From Spiroplasma litorale (GTDB taxonomy: Bacteria; Bacillota_I; Bacilli_A; Mycoplasmatales; Mycoplasmataceae): 64,000 bases of DNA. This document shows positions 44,824 through 57,354 of this stretch, piece after piece (position 1 is the stretch's first letter; every line of letters starts with the position of its first letter). Under the pieces are notes generated by a model that saw only the letters and a program-made list of their open reading frames with translations, was not told the origin of the DNA and made no database searches. Made by a program: the position numbers and the translations under genes. The stretch spans positions 620,001 to 684,000 of the forward strand of contig NZ_CP012357.1 in assembly GCF_001267155.1 (NCBI RefSeq). The letters are read 5' to 3'.

Positions 44824-45915
44824 TTATTTATATCTATATTTATAATAAACATCTAAAATAAAAAATGTTATTAAGATTATTATAAATGAAAAGCTTGTGT
44901 CTGTCATTCAATGACCTCTACACAATATTGTAGATAAATTCATATTAATTGCATTAAGCGATAAAAAGTAAACAAAAACAATCGATCAAATACTTGTTTT
45001 CTTATTTCTATCAAATTTAAGATATAAAAAAGTAACTAAACTAAAAGAAGATACTACATGACCTGATGGAAAACCATAATCATATGGGTTTTTATTTAAA
45101 AAATCTTCTTTTGATCTATTAAAAATAGAGTTCATTCTTCATCATGGTCATTCTCCAGTTACATTACCAGTATATGCATTAGTTGTCTCACTGTAATAAC
45201 CATACCTAAATCCTGATTCAATATAATTTTGTTGTTGTTCTAAACTCATCTTATTAAATAATTCATTAAATATAACATTGTAATAATATGGTCTTCCACC
45301 AAACATTTTTATACTACCAACAATTATGTAATTAATTATAAGAAATAAAAGAGCTTTTTTAGCATCAATATAAAATTTATTTAATTTATTTACATTTATT
45401 TTATGAAAGTTTTTTATTAAATAATAATTAATATATCCCAATATAGGAAATTGATAAAACCCTGAAAATATTTTACCTGTAATTTTATATTTAACTGATA
45501 AGAATATTTCTGCATCAATTCCAACTCCAAACCCAGTATCTGAAGTAATATAAAAAACTAATTCATAAATTCATCCTATTATAAAAAATGATGTTAATAT
45601 AGATAATATTAAATTAGTTATTCAATAATTTTGTTTATATCATTCTTTTTTATTTGCCTTACTCAAAAATTTATATTTAATTATAATCATAACCATAAAA
45701 ATGATAACTAAAAATAAATCAGTATTACCTGCAACCAAGTAATATTGACTTACATACTTTAACAATTCTGATTTATCAAATAAATTTTCGAATCACTTTG
45801 CAACTTTTATATCATTTTGATATGGGGAAGAATAAATAAAAAAAATAATAGAAAAAATAAGTAGTATTATTCCCGGTATATAAATATAAAGGTTTTTATT
45901 TTTTAAATTAAACAT
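44824..45915 (-). CDS. PAP2-family membrane phosphatase (363 aa)
   Basis: Integral membrane phosphatase of the type-2 phosphatidate phosphatase family, acting on lipid phosphates or polyprenyl diphosphates. The three catalytic motifs are visible: KMFGGRPYY (about residue 200), FPSGHVVSSF and CRGHWMTD near the C terminus. About eight hydrophobic segments. ATG 45915 with AGGTGAAA upstream. A large loop (residues ~205-260, ELFNKMSLEQQQNYIES) between motifs 1 and 2 is longer than common. Monocistronic; it marks the left border of the defence region. Confidence 0.8.
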
Positions 45916-46078
45916 AATTTCACCTTTTACTATTTATATATTACATTAATTTTAGAAGTGTAAATATAACAAATATTATTAAAAAAATAATAATCATGGT
46001 TACTTAAAATTACTTTTTTTTATTTTACTTAATAAATAAATATATTTTTGATTTATTTCTTTTTTTTTATAAAAAATA

Positions 46079-47923
46079 TTAATCTCTAATAAATAAATTT
46101 TCTAAAAATTCTATTTTTTGTTGTTTTTTAGTATCTGTAAAAACACTTGGAGTTACTAATTTATATATAAACCTACTATACAAATCTTTTTTAAATGAAA
46201 ATGCAGAGGCAGAATAAGGTTTATTTGATTTATCTAAATTTTTTGTATATAATTCATAAATTTCATCATAGGAAGCTTTTACAAAATCGGTTAAACCTGT
46301 TTCATCAAAACCTTTATAACTTAAAAAAATACTTTCATTATAAATTAATTTATTATTTAAAATTTCATCTGCCGAATCAATGCTTGTTAAGTAAGCAAAC
46401 TCATCCTTGTAATTATAAATTAATCATAATGTTGATATTAATCAATTCTCTATACTTTTAATTAAGGTTTGAACAATAGGGATGTCACCAAAATTAATAT
46501 AATTATTTATTTTTTTAATTAGTTTTGATGCATCTGTATAAAATTTAAAAACATTCAAATAATATTCTTCCTTTAATTTATCATTTTTGAATATCTTATT
46601 GTATAATTCATCACTAAAAATTTTAGATTTTTTTTGATTTGCTTCATATGGTTTCAAAAAAATTGTACTTAAAACATATTGTGCAAGCACATCATTTTCT
46701 AATACTAAAGGTTTCTTAATATTTAAATTTTCTGAAATATTTTTAATTACTTTATAGTTGCTTTCCCCTCTTTTTACATTTAGAACAAAACCATTTTTTT
46801 CAAAAAAATCTCTTAGACTTCTCATTTCTATTGAGTTTGATCTAAAATCACGAGGTTTTACAGGTTTCTGATTATTTGAAGATTTTGTAATTTTTTCAAC
46901 TAGTAAATTATAGTCATTATTTTTAGACTGTACAATTTTTGCGATTACTTTTACTTTATTGATGTTGTCTTTTAGTTCATTACTTTTATAAAATTTAGCT
47001 AAATTTGTAACTGTTTGAGCACCATTTACAATTGAAAAATTTGTTAATTTGACAAGATTATTATTTATATCTAAATCACCAATATTTTCTGCAACAATTG
47101 TAATTCCATTATTGTATATGATAAATTTTTCTGGTTCTTCATTAACGGTCATTTTTATGCTTTGATCAACTGATTTTGATGCTGCATCACCAGAAATACT
47201 ATACCTTATGTTTCTATCAAAAATTCTATTTTCAAATTTTTGATAACAATTAACAAGGGAAGTGGCCTCAAGTGTACATAATAAAATTTTTTCATTCTTA
47301 GTTTCATAACTAAATGTATTTGTTAGTTTAGTTTCAGCATTATTTTGGTTTACAAAAGTAAAATTATAAACTAGGTTACCATCTGTTAGGTTTTCATCCT
47401 CTTCTCCTTCTAATTTATTATTTAGTTTTTTTCTATCATAAAAGTTAAAATCTCCGTAATTATCAATATCGCTATAAATGCTTAATTTTTTATATAAATC
47501 TTTAATTTCATTATCAGATATATAATTATTAATTATTATATTTATATCGAAATTATAAGCATCATTTCTACAAATATTTTCAAGTAAATCTTTATAGTTA
47601 GGTCTTAAATTATCTGGAAATAATCCTTTTTTTAAGTTATCAATAAAAATAATTATATTTTTTATAGTATCATCTAGTTCATCTTCTTCTTTGATCATGA
47701 AAAATAGAATAGGTTTTTTAAAATCTTCTGCCTCATCATAAATAATAAGTTTAGGACATTTTGAATTATTTGAATAACAAATACTATTGTCATAATCGTA
47801 AATGGCATTTGGTAAATCTTTTTCTCTAGAAAAAATAAAATGACACATTATAATTAGATTTGTTGAATTTGAATATCTGCTTTTAAGTGCTACTTCAATA
47901 TATTCTTCCAATTTATTCTTCAT
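46079..47923 (-). CDS. AIPR-family protein, abortive infection/phage resistance (614 aa)
   Basis: Member of the AIPR family. The core is recognised from FIIYNNGITIVAENIGD followed by NFSIVNGAQTVTNLAKFY and, later, KITKSSNNQKPVKPRDFRSN, the classic order in this family. The N-terminal ~150 residues are acidic and specific to this protein. ATG 47923 (MKNKLEEYIE) is preceded by GAGGAAA; GTG 47938 is an alternative. It overlaps the 3' end of the upstream nuclease-like gene by 11 bases. The family is found in phage-defence islands and often near restriction-modification genes, as here. Its biochemical role is not established to my knowledge. Confidence 0.85.
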
Positions 47924-48644
47924 ACATAATTTCCTCACATATTTTCTTTATAAATTTATCATAACAGTTTACATATAATTTATTATCATTAAAAATATAA
48001 TTATTATCATATCTAAAATTAAAATTATTTTTAATTTCAAAATTATTAATTTCTTGTAAAATTTCTCGTTTACTAGAAAATTTTTGTATATCTAAATTGT
48101 CGTCATAGACGTTAATTAATAACCTGGACGGCATTAAATACTTATTGCTTTTAATTTTATTGTACATGTCTAAGTATTTATCAAAAAAACTTTGATTTAT
48201 TTTATAAAAACTTTTTACTTTTTTTGATTCATCATAAACAGGTGTTACAGATCTAGCATTTAGTATCCAAAATGTTTTAATATCATTCAATTGAATATTT
48301 GCGGTTTCTCCAATCATATTTGATAGTGAATTTTTCAAATTTTTTTGAACACTCGATAGATATAATTTAAGTTCAATTGTTGCAACAACTTTATTTTTAA
48401 CTACGTTTAATATTGCAATGTCTGCTTTTTTATCAAATAATAAACCTTCAACTTTATATTCTTTTTTATCAATTACTTTAGAACATATTTTATACTTTTC
48501 TTTATCTAAATAAAGTGATAAATGTCTATGTATTGCATAATGAAGAATGTCAACCTTTTTTGAGCTTCTTTCATAATTTATATGATTTGGTTGGCTTATT
48601 TTAAAAATTGTTTTTTCTAGTTCAAATAAAAAATCCTTTTTCAT
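47913..48644 (-). CDS. Probable PD-(D/E)XK nuclease-fold protein (243 aa)
   Basis: Cytoplasmic protein with a likely restriction-endonuclease core: VEGLLFDKKADIAILN (Asp before a strand) then KVVATIELKLYLSS, matching D...ExK spacing, followed by a helix with GETANIQ. The residues E-L-K make it an ExK catalytic pair. ATG 48644 starts MKKDFLFELEKTI, 12 bases after the methyltransferase stop. Position between an N6-adenine methyltransferase and AIPR suggests it is the cutting subunit of a restriction-modification system, or the nuclease arm of a larger defence system. Fold assignment is by eye. Confidence 0.6.
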   Translation of the reverse strand: MKKDFLFELEKTIFKISQPNHINYERSSKKVDILHYAIHRHLSLYLDKEKYKICSKVIDKKEYKVEGLLFDKKADIAILNVVKNKVVATIELKLYLSSVQKNLKNSLSNMIGETANIQLNDIKTFWILNARSVTPVYDESKKVKSFYKINQSFFDKYLDMYNKIKSNKYLMPSRLLINVYDDNLDIQKFSSKREILQEINNFEIKNNFNFRYDNNYIFNDNKLYVNCYDKFIKKICEEIMYEE

Positions 48645-48656
48645 TTATTTACCTCA

Positions 48657-50099
48657 TTAATTTTTTTGATTAATTTTATATATTTTATATGATAGGTATT
48701 GGTGCAAATCATTTGATGAGAAAAAATAATACTCCCCATTTTTATCTTTTCTCAAAATTTTTAAATATTCTATAAATTCTTGATCATATATGAGATTTTC
48801 GATATATTTTAAATCGTATTTTTCACTAATGACATAGTACCCACTATACGGGACTATACCAGGTTTTAATATTTTTGTTTTTATTGTATTAACTGTTTTA
48901 ATTATATTATTGATCACTAATTTGTTTTTATTAACATCTTTAATTCCTTGTGTTCGTGCAAATTCAAATCAGTTTTGAGATTGTAAACTTCTTTTAGAAA
49001 GAATTTCTTTATTATTTAATAATAAATTATACATATTTTTGTTTTCGTTTTTAATTATATTTAAAGGTACTGTATTTCCATCTTCATCGTATGGATAAAA
49101 CATTTTAGTTAATTTCATTTTAGATATTTTCATAGCTTCAACAACATATGAACCAGTGTACGAATCATTAATAAAGAAACTATCTAAATTTGTTGAAATG
49201 CCATTTCTAACAAATAAATCATTATTTTTCTTAACATTTAAAATTTCACTAAATTTTAACAACTGTTTAGTTTTTGAAAAATAAAAACAATCATTTATAT
49301 AAAACTCTTTTTTTTCTAAAATATCAATTTCAAAATTAAAATTATTAATAGAATCATACTCTTTATATTTTGTTTTCTTATTTTTAATTTTTGAAATGAC
49401 AGTAATTGCTGGATATGTAGTTATACCTTTGAAAGGATTAAAATGTCCTAAATTTATAACTGTTTCTAGCATCGATTTATCAATCAAATATTTTCTAAAA
49501 ACATTGGCTGCATTTGATGTAAAGTAAGAATTTGGTGTTATGTATATAAGTTTACCTTTTTCATTAAGCATATTTAAACCTATTTCAAAGAATATTAAGT
49601 ATAAATCAATCATCCCCTTAGTACAAAAATTATATTTTTTGTAGTCAATATTAAGATCATGAATTCTAATGTATGGTGGATTACCAACGACATAATCCAT
49701 TTTATTCAAAAACTGTGTACATTCTAATGTATCACCATTTATAATATTTCAATTTATTTTAACTTTAATTCCATTTTCTAATAAAACATTATTTAAATTT
49801 GAAATACATATTTTATAAGAAATAGGGTCAATTTCAATTCCGTGTATGTATTTTTCTAGATGTTTCTTAACATCTAATCTATTTTTTTTTAATTTTAATA
49901 ATTCTTTTAAATATCTTTTTGTAATTTCAACTAAAAAAGCCCCTTCACCACAAGAATTATCAACAATGTGTTTATTTAATATTTTTTTTCCTTTGTATTT
50001 AATTTCATCCAACATATTAATAACAATATAATTGGGTGTATAAACAACGCCATCTTTTATAATTCTTTCATTTATTTTTACACTATTTATGCTTTTCAT
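48657..50099 (-). CDS. N6-adenine DNA methyltransferase, TaqI/Eco57I-like (480 aa)
   Basis: DNA-modification enzyme. SAM-binding motif I IVDNSCGEGAFLVEIT (residues 46-61), catalytic motif IV VVGNPPYIRI (NPPY at 140-143), then a FxSNAANVFRKYLIDK region and a C-terminal target-recognition half (about 260-480). Upstream VVYTPNYIVINMLD is the typical YTP motif X. Two TGA Trp codons join three pieces. ATG 50099. It is the first gene of an operon with the nuclease-like and AIPR genes. The length suits a solitary methyltransferase subunit rather than a fused type IIG enzyme. Confidence 0.88.
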
Positions 50100-50211
50100 A
50101 ATATCTCCATGTTAATAAAATTATATATAATAATTTTTGCTATGTCTACAGATTTAAAAATAAATAAAATAAATAAAAAAATTATATATAATCAATATAA
50201 AGGTGATAATA

Positions 50212-51882
50212 ATGAATGGTGTGTTTAAAAAATTTAAATTTGATCAAAACTCAATAATAGTAGATGACGATTTTAAATTTTGGCCCCATATTTATATATT
50301 ATATTCAAGTAATAAAGAATCAATTAAATGTTATGTAGGCCAAACAAATAACATAAATCAAAGAATAATAAACCACATAAATGATCGAAATAAAGATTTT
50401 AAAGAAGTAATAACTTATACTAATAAGTTATTTAATATATCTTTTACGTATGAAATAGAATCTGGTTTAATAGAATTAATGTCTTCACATGATAAATTAC
50501 TACTATCTAACCAAAAGTCGGGTAATAGTCATAATTTTTTTGAAAAAAATAAAACCCCTTATTTTATGGAAGAAATATGAAAGCACTTAGATAAATTAGG
50601 TTTAGTAAAAAATAGCCTTAAAACAATAAAAAATAGCTTATTTTATCAAATTAATCCCTTAAAACCTTTAACAAATCATCAAAATAATATAATTGAAGAA
50701 ATAAAAAATTCAATTAAGAGCAATAAATTAAATTCTTATCTAATTAAAGGTCAATCAGGAACAGGCAAAACACTATGTGCAACTGCATTATTTTATTCTT
50801 TTTGTAACGATAATGAACTAAATAAATTAAAAATTGCTTATACTTCTGGAAATACTCAATTTAGAGACGATTTATATAGAACAATTAAGAATAAATCTTT
50901 TTATTTTAATTCCAAAAATATCATGAGTCCATCTCAAATCATAAAAGATTATGTTAAAAATAACTATGAAAAGTATGATTATATAATCGTTGATGAATCA
51001 CAAAGATTAAAAAAGAGAGAAGCCTTAAGCAATTATGACGTTTTTGATAAAAATTCTAATATATTAGGACTTAATAAAATGGAAACTAACGAACTTGAAT
51101 GATTAATGAGGGTGTCAAAAAATCAAATAATCTTTTATGACGATAATCAAACAATAAAGAATTCAGATTTAAATATAAATGAAGAAATTGAAAAATGCAA
51201 CTTTATAAAATACAATTTAGTTGATGAATTAAGAATGGAAAATGCTGATGAATATTTAAATTTATTAAAAAATATACTATTTAAAGAAAAAAATAAAATA
51301 GATAGGGATAAATTAGTAAAATATAACTTTAAGGTTTTTAAATCCTTTACCGATATGTATAATATGATTAATTTAATGAACAAACAACATAATTACTCAT
51401 TTTTATTATCAGGATTAGGATTTCCTAAAAATAATTTTAAAAACACAACTGGTTATAGCTCCAAAAAGAAACAAGTACTTGAAAAAGAAGATTTTAATAT
51501 TGACGGTATTAATTTGTATTGAAATGTAATAACTCAAAATTGAGTTGACTCAGAAAAAAACTGTGATTTAAAACTGAATATAAATGAGGTTGGTTGCGTT
51601 CATGTAATTCAAGGAAAAACTTTAAATTATGCAGCAGTTATAATTTCTGAAGAAATAGACTATATAAATAAAAAACTAGTTATATATAAAGATAGATATA
51701 ATGATAGAGTGATGAAAAATAATTATGATGAAAAGATTTTTTTAAAATATATATTAAACATATATTATGTATTATTGACAAGAGGTGTAAAAGGAACTTT
51801 TATATATATAAAAAATGTTGGGTTAAGAAAAAAAATTGAAGAAATATTTAAAAAATACAATATATCAGATTTAATTATTTAA
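50212..51882 (+). CDS. GIY-YIG nuclease fused to DUF2075/SF1 helicase (556 aa)
   Basis: Two-domain protein. Residues ~25-110 are a GIY-YIG-like nuclease: PHIYILYSSNKESIKCYVGQTNNINQRI region with YVG at 41-43 and Arg51. From ~150 on it is a DUF2075-type P-loop ATPase: Walker A GQSGTGKT (180-187), Walker B DYIIVDESQRLK, DDNQTI, and a C-terminal HVIQGKTLNYAAVII...LLTRGVKGTFIY, the family's helicase-type end. ATG 50212 with AAAGGTG upstream; six Trp are TGA. It is divergent from the methyltransferase operon across a 112-base gap. This architecture occurs in defence islands; nucleic-acid degradation coupled to translocation is the expected role. Confidence 0.82.
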
Positions 51883-52369
51883 CAATTATTAAATTAATTA
51901 TTTTTATCTAGTATAAATCATTAAACTATAATTAAATATATTTCATTAAGTAAAAATTGAATAGATTTTCACTATTCATTATTATGATTAAATATATTTA
52001 AAAACACAAAAAATTTTAATAAATTTTAAAAAAGGGCTATACAATAAAACAAATTTTTAAAAGAAATTGAACCTTCTGGTTCAAGAAATTTAAGTTGTTG
52101 AATTATATTTTTTTAATGTTAATGTTAGTTACAAAATAATAAATAAATTAAAAATAACGAGTTAGTTGATCTAGTTAAAATTAAAAGAAATTAAAAAAAG
52201 AACCGCTTACCAAATAGTAAACGTTGTACCAGACTTAATTAAAAAAATTTAGCATACATTATAACTTTCAAAAAATTTGGTGAATGTTTATTATTTATAC
52301 CTTATAATTAAAGAAAAAAAATTAAAATATTAGTAAAGTTTGCTTATAATTGGTTTAATAGGTAAAAAA
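51883..52369. other. Gene-free AT-rich stretch with one hairpin
   Basis: No credible gene. It contains the hairpin at 52067-52084 and a weaker inverted repeat (AATAGATTTTCACTATT) near 51959. Nothing else recognised. Confidence 0.4.
52067..52084 (+). terminator. Hairpin downstream of the GIY-YIG/DUF2075 gene
   Basis: TTGAACC, TTCT, GGTTCAA; 185 bases after the stop, with no strong T-run. Weak terminator candidate. Confidence 0.35.
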
Positions 52370-52693
52370 ATGTTTATAATTTTTAATTTAACTGAAAATT
52401 CAGAAATTTTTAAAAAAACTATTTGTGAAGTAATAAAAATTATTAATAAACATAAGATTAATTGTTTAATAATTCAAACAAATAGAGCAACTGCAAATAC
52501 ATCTTATGCCATTAATAATGTTATTGATTTATATCCAAATATTGTTTTATCAATGTCTGAATCGTGATTTAAACATAATGCACCAACAGAATCTTTGAAA
52601 GTTGATATAAAGATTTTTTTTTTTTTTTTTGCAGAATATGGCAATAAATTTGAAAGTTTTCAAAAATTTAATTATCATTTGATCAATTTATAA
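52370..52693 (+). CDS. Small unknown protein with a T17 tract (107 aa), possibly a remnant
   Basis: ATG 52370 with AATAGG upstream; one TGA Trp; TAA at 52691-52693. The product starts MFIIFNLTENSEIFKKTICE and contains CLIIQTNRATANTSYAINNVID. A run of 17 T (52614-52630) encodes five Phe in a row. An in-frame TTG at 52340 could extend it by ten residues (GLIGKK). I do not recognise a family. The T-run and short C terminus suggest either a decayed gene or one switched by slippage. Confidence 0.35.
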
Positions 52694-52927
52694 TTAAAAG
52701 AAATAACTTGCAAAATTACTTATATTATTAAAAAAACCAAGTATTATAAAATATTTTTAATCTCCTTAGGGTTGCATATTCTTTCATAAATAATTATTTT
52801 TTTTATTTTTATAAATCAATAATTTTATATTATATTTAATAAAAAGTTTTTTGCATTTTTTTCTAATATTATAATTTTAAGTTATATGAAAATCAGTTAA
52901 TTTATTTATTATTTAAAATTTGTTTTA

Positions 52928-52932
52928 ACAAT
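52928..52932. repeat. Target duplication ACAAT, left of IS-B copy 2
   Basis: Repeated at 54171-54175. Confidence 0.5.
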
Positions 52933-54170
52933 GTGCTGCAACCTTTTTCCGGACACATTTATTTTATAACTTTATTCTCCTTTCATTATAAAATTTTGAG
53001 TATAAATTAAAATTATATACATATTCTTCAATTGATTTATATTTTTTATTCTCTATTATAACTTCTATTTTTAATACGCTTCAAAAGCCTTCTATATAAC
53101 CATTATCAGTCGATCTACCAACTCTAGACATGCTTATATTTAAGTCAAAATTCATCAGCATTAATTTATATGTATAGGATTTAAACTCTGAACCATTATC
53201 AGAGTGAATAACGCTATTTGGTTTAAAAACTCCAAACTCATCAACCATTTTTAAAAATGATTCAACAACAAGTGATATACCTTTTGATGTCTTTGTAATT
53301 AATCCATAAATTTTTTTCTGCTTAATATTATAAAAACCACAAGTGTATAGTCTTAATTTATTAATGACTTTTTCTGTTATGTCAACACTAAAAACATCGC
53401 ATTTTTTTCAAATCTGCGTTTGTTTTTATTATTCTTTCATATTTACCAACTCTTTCTATGTAATTAGTTATTTTCTTTGAAGTTTTGTAATTATTTACTT
53501 TAAAATTTGAAAAAATCATATATCTTCTTATTTTTTTATGAGAGCATATATTGTTTAAATTAATCGCTAATCTTCTTGAACCATATGTTTTCCCAGAATC
53601 AATAGAACTTTTTTCGATATTTGATAGTAATTAATAATCTATATGTTTAAACTTTGGTTTTTTATTTTTAATTCAATTATAATAAGTTGATTTACCTAGT
53701 TTTATTATTTTGCAAAGTTTTCTTATTGTTATTTCATTGCTCAAAATTTTTTTATTGTATACAACAGTGCATTTATATATGCAAAGCTGTCACTTATTTA
53801 CTTTTTTTATTTATTAACCTTCTTAAATCCGAATACATTTCATCTCTTAATTCTTGATCTTTAAGTTGTTTTTTTAGCTGTTTATTTTCTTTTTGTAAGC
53901 TTTTAAGTTTTCTTCTAAATGTGTTTTTGAATTATCAAAAGCTTCTTCTCCAAATAAATTATAGTTTTTAACTCAATTTCTTAAACTAATTTATGATAGT
54001 TTGTAACTATTTGAATAATTTTCGTATTTAGAATTACTTTCTAAAAATAATTTACATATTTTTATTTTTTCTTCTTTAGTTTATCTTTTCATAAAAAAAA
54101 CTCTTTCCTTATAATTTTATAATCTTATTTGGATTAATTTTAAATTATGTCCGGAAAAAGGTTACACTAC
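52933..54170 (-). mobile_element. IS-B copy 2, degenerate IS3-family element (1238 bp)
   Basis: Same ends as copy 1 (GTGCTGCAAC... / ...GTTACACTAC) and high identity throughout. OrfA has a TAC to TAA change at codon 4 and a one-base loss in the AGAAGAAAACTT run; OrfB has at least one stop (TTAATAATC near 53632) and a lost base near 53400. It cannot encode its own transposase. ACAAT flanks both sides. Confidence 0.85.
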
Positions 54171-54378
54171 ACAATTTTACATTTATATAAATATTTAAAT
54201 TATTTATTATTAATATTTATTACAATTTTTTAATCTCAAATTTAATAAATATATAAATTAAAGTATATTATTATACGTATTTAAAAATAATAATTTGTTT
54301 AATATTTATAAAATATAATAGTTCAAACTGATAGAGTTTACTTTTTTATAATTAGTCGAGTAGTATATTTAATCATAT

Positions 54379-56882
54379 TTAAAAATCAGCATTTAGTTTT
54401 TTATTTATTAATTTTATAAAATAATCTCTTAAAGATAAATTTTCACTCTTAATATATAACTCATTATTAATTGAAGAATTACCCCCGACTATAACATCGG
54501 TCAATAAACTCCCGCTTACAAAATGTTCATCTTTAGTTATTTTAAATAAAGTATTGTGGTTTTTAGGAATTTTTAACTTATCCCAAAAATCTACTACTTT
54601 TTTAGAATATAATTCTCTATGATATGGATAAATATAAGAATCTTTCAAGAGAATAAATCCATCGTCTACTTTTTTTATAAAAGCTTTGTAATCATTACTA
54701 AATTTTTTATATAGTAGAGTGTCATTTTTTATACTTTTTACATCTTTAAAAAACTTAATTCCATAATTATATGGGAAAGATATTTTTTGTGTTTTTGCAT
54801 TATTAATTATGTAATTAAAATTATTAATAATAAATTCAGATTTTTCATCGTTAAATGATTTTGTTTTTTTTAAAAACAATAATATATTAAAATTTTTAAA
54901 ATTAACTCCAGATTGTTTGTAATATATATATTTATCATAATTAAAAATATCAATAATTACCCATTCATCATTAACAAATTCAAAAATTTCAAACCAATTA
55001 GTAAAATTATTGTTGAATATTAATTTATATTTTATTTTTTTACCACTATTTTTATCTATACATTCTAGGGGTCAAACTTTAAATTTATTACATAGATTTG
55101 ACATTGCATATTCATTTTGTTTTTTTATTAATGTTATAAAATCTTCTTTTATAAGTCTATCAATATAAAGCTTTACACCTTTAAAAATAAGTTCATTTTT
55201 ATCTATTAGTTTTTTTATATTAAAAGGTGACATGAAACATTGGAATCTATCAATTCAGTAATTTTTTATATTAATGTTTGTCGCAATATCAACAACCTTT
55301 AAAACTTTATTATTATATTTTCTAAGCCCCCTACCAAGTTGTTGAGTAAAAATTGTTTTTGATTTAGTCGGTCTTAAAAAAATTACATTACTTATTTCTT
55401 TTATGTCTATTCCTTCATTAAAAATATCAACAACACATAAAAAATTTATTTCTTTATTTATAAAATCATTAATTTTAATGTTTCTATTGATATCTCCTGA
55501 TACTAAAAAATCTGATTTGAATCCATTGTTTATTAATAAGTTATTAATTTTTTTTGCATGATCAATATTTATACAAAATATTAAGGTTGTTGAATCATCA
55601 AAAAAATAATCATTAATGGATTTTAAAACTAAATTATTTCTTTTATCATTATCTACTTTTATAATTAATTTCATTTCATTTGCTAAATCAGCTTCATTTA
55701 ATGTAATTCCACTATCGTCTTTTATTAAATAATAATCTATATCACAAACTAAGTTTTTTTCAATTGCTTCATGCAAACTCATTTTATATAATACATTATC
55801 AAAAATCGATGTTATATCTTTCATACCAGACATTCTTTCTGGTGTTGCAGTTAAAGCTATATTATTTTTGGGTTTAAAAAAGTTATATATATATTCAAAA
55901 ATATTTGTATTAGTGGAATTATCAAAGTGATGTGCTTCATCATAAAAAATAATTCCAAATTGATCTTTTGAAAATATATTTTTATCAATTAAATTTTTAA
56001 GTCTTTTATTTGTTATAAATAAATTTTTACCTTTTAGATAAATACTATCTATATTATTAATATTTTCATCATTTACTAATAAAAAATCATCATTTTTACA
56101 TATACTTTTAAATCTATTATATGCATTTGTTAATATCTCAGTTCTATGTGTGGTAAATAACATAAAGTCATTTTTAAATGCAGACTTATAATTCAAAAAC
56201 ATAAAAGCTGCTAAAAACGTTTTTCCAGTTCCAGTTGGTAAAATTACACTGTGGTTTATTTTTTCAAATTTATCATTTTCATATTTATTTAATATATCTA
56301 ATTGATAGTAGTGTGGTTTAAAATTATCATCTTCAATAGTATTTATTCTATTAAAATATTTATTTTCTAATTTATCTCATTCTTTTTTTGATAGATCACT
56401 GAAGTTTATTAAGTTATAACCTCCATTATTATTTCACATATACTCAATATCTTTATTAGCATGATGTTTTTGTTCATCATACAAAAGTATACAATTTTCT
56501 TTACCAAATAACCCACTATAACTAAAATTTGCACTTCCTGAGAATATCGCAAAATCTTTATCATAACTAAAAAAAACATTTTTTTATGTAAGGGTTTTTC
56601 GCCTCTTTTAACATTTTGTACTTTAATATTTATTGAATCTTTGTACATATCTGATATATATTTTAAATCATCATAATTAAATGATTCTCATGTTTCATTA
56701 AAAGTTGAAGTAATAACATTTATTATTCCACCTTTATTAACAAAAAAATCAAATTCATTTTTAAAAACTAAAAATGCTTCTTTTGATATAAATGGAGAAA
56801 CTATGTATATTAAATTGGATTTTTTTATATAATCTTTAAAAGTTTTAACTATATTTAAGTCATTTGAGTCAGAATAATACAT
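54379..56882 (-). pseudogene. PLD-nuclease/SF2 helicase defence protein with one frameshift (~835 aa if restored)
   Basis: The N terminus (ATG 56882 after AAAGGAATT) is phospholipase-D-like: KPLHKK then, in the next frame, FAIFSGSANFSYSGL, which together form an HxK...GSxN motif. A superfamily-2 helicase follows: PTGTGKT, IIFYDEAHH, ALTATPERM, VVDIFNEGIDI and QQLGRGLRK. The C-terminal ~300 residues are charged and unrecognised (DUF3427-like setting). A one-base change in the A7/T8 run near 56579-56590 puts the PLD and helicase parts in different frames; every other part is intact. It could be a sequencing error, a phase switch or a true knockout. Third gene of the operon with 56929-57354 and 57354-60824. 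Confidence 0.75.
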
Positions 56883-56928
56883 ACTAATTCCTTTTTATAA
56901 TTATAATATATTAAAAAATTAATTATAA

Positions 56929-57354
56929 TTATTTTTTTTCTTGCTGTTGTTTTTCTCTATTAATTAAATTAGTGTGTTTTAAAAAACATTTACTAGAGTT
57001 ATTAATTTCTTTATCACTATTATAATCAAGCTTTATTTTATCAAGTATAATATTTTTTAATTGTACACGTTTTTTAGGACCGTCATTAATTACAGAGTCT
57101 CTTATTTTAAAACTACTTCTTTTATCTAAAATTTCCCTACTTAATATTTTCATTAAATTATTATAATTTTCTTCAATTTTAAATTCATAGTATTCTTTAT
57201 TGACTTCTTCTAATGCTCTATCTATATAGATTTGTTTATATTTATTTAGAGTTGCAACACAATAACTATGAATTAGGTATCCTATTGTTAGAGTTAAAGT
57301 TACAACTATAATAACTACTGATATAATTAATAAAACAATCTGTCATGTTTCCAT
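56929..57354 (-). CDS. Small membrane-anchored protein of the helicase operon (141 aa)
   Basis: ATG 57354 overlaps the helicase stop (TAATG). An N-terminal membrane helix (WQIVLLIISVVIIVVTLTLT, residues 4-23) is followed by ~115 highly charged, helical residues (EEVNKEYYEFKIEENYNNLMK, SSFKIRDSVINDGPKKRVQLKN) ending in EKQQQEKK. No family recognised. Its fixed position between two helicase-nuclease genes suggests it anchors or senses for the complex at the membrane, an inference. Confidence 0.7.
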
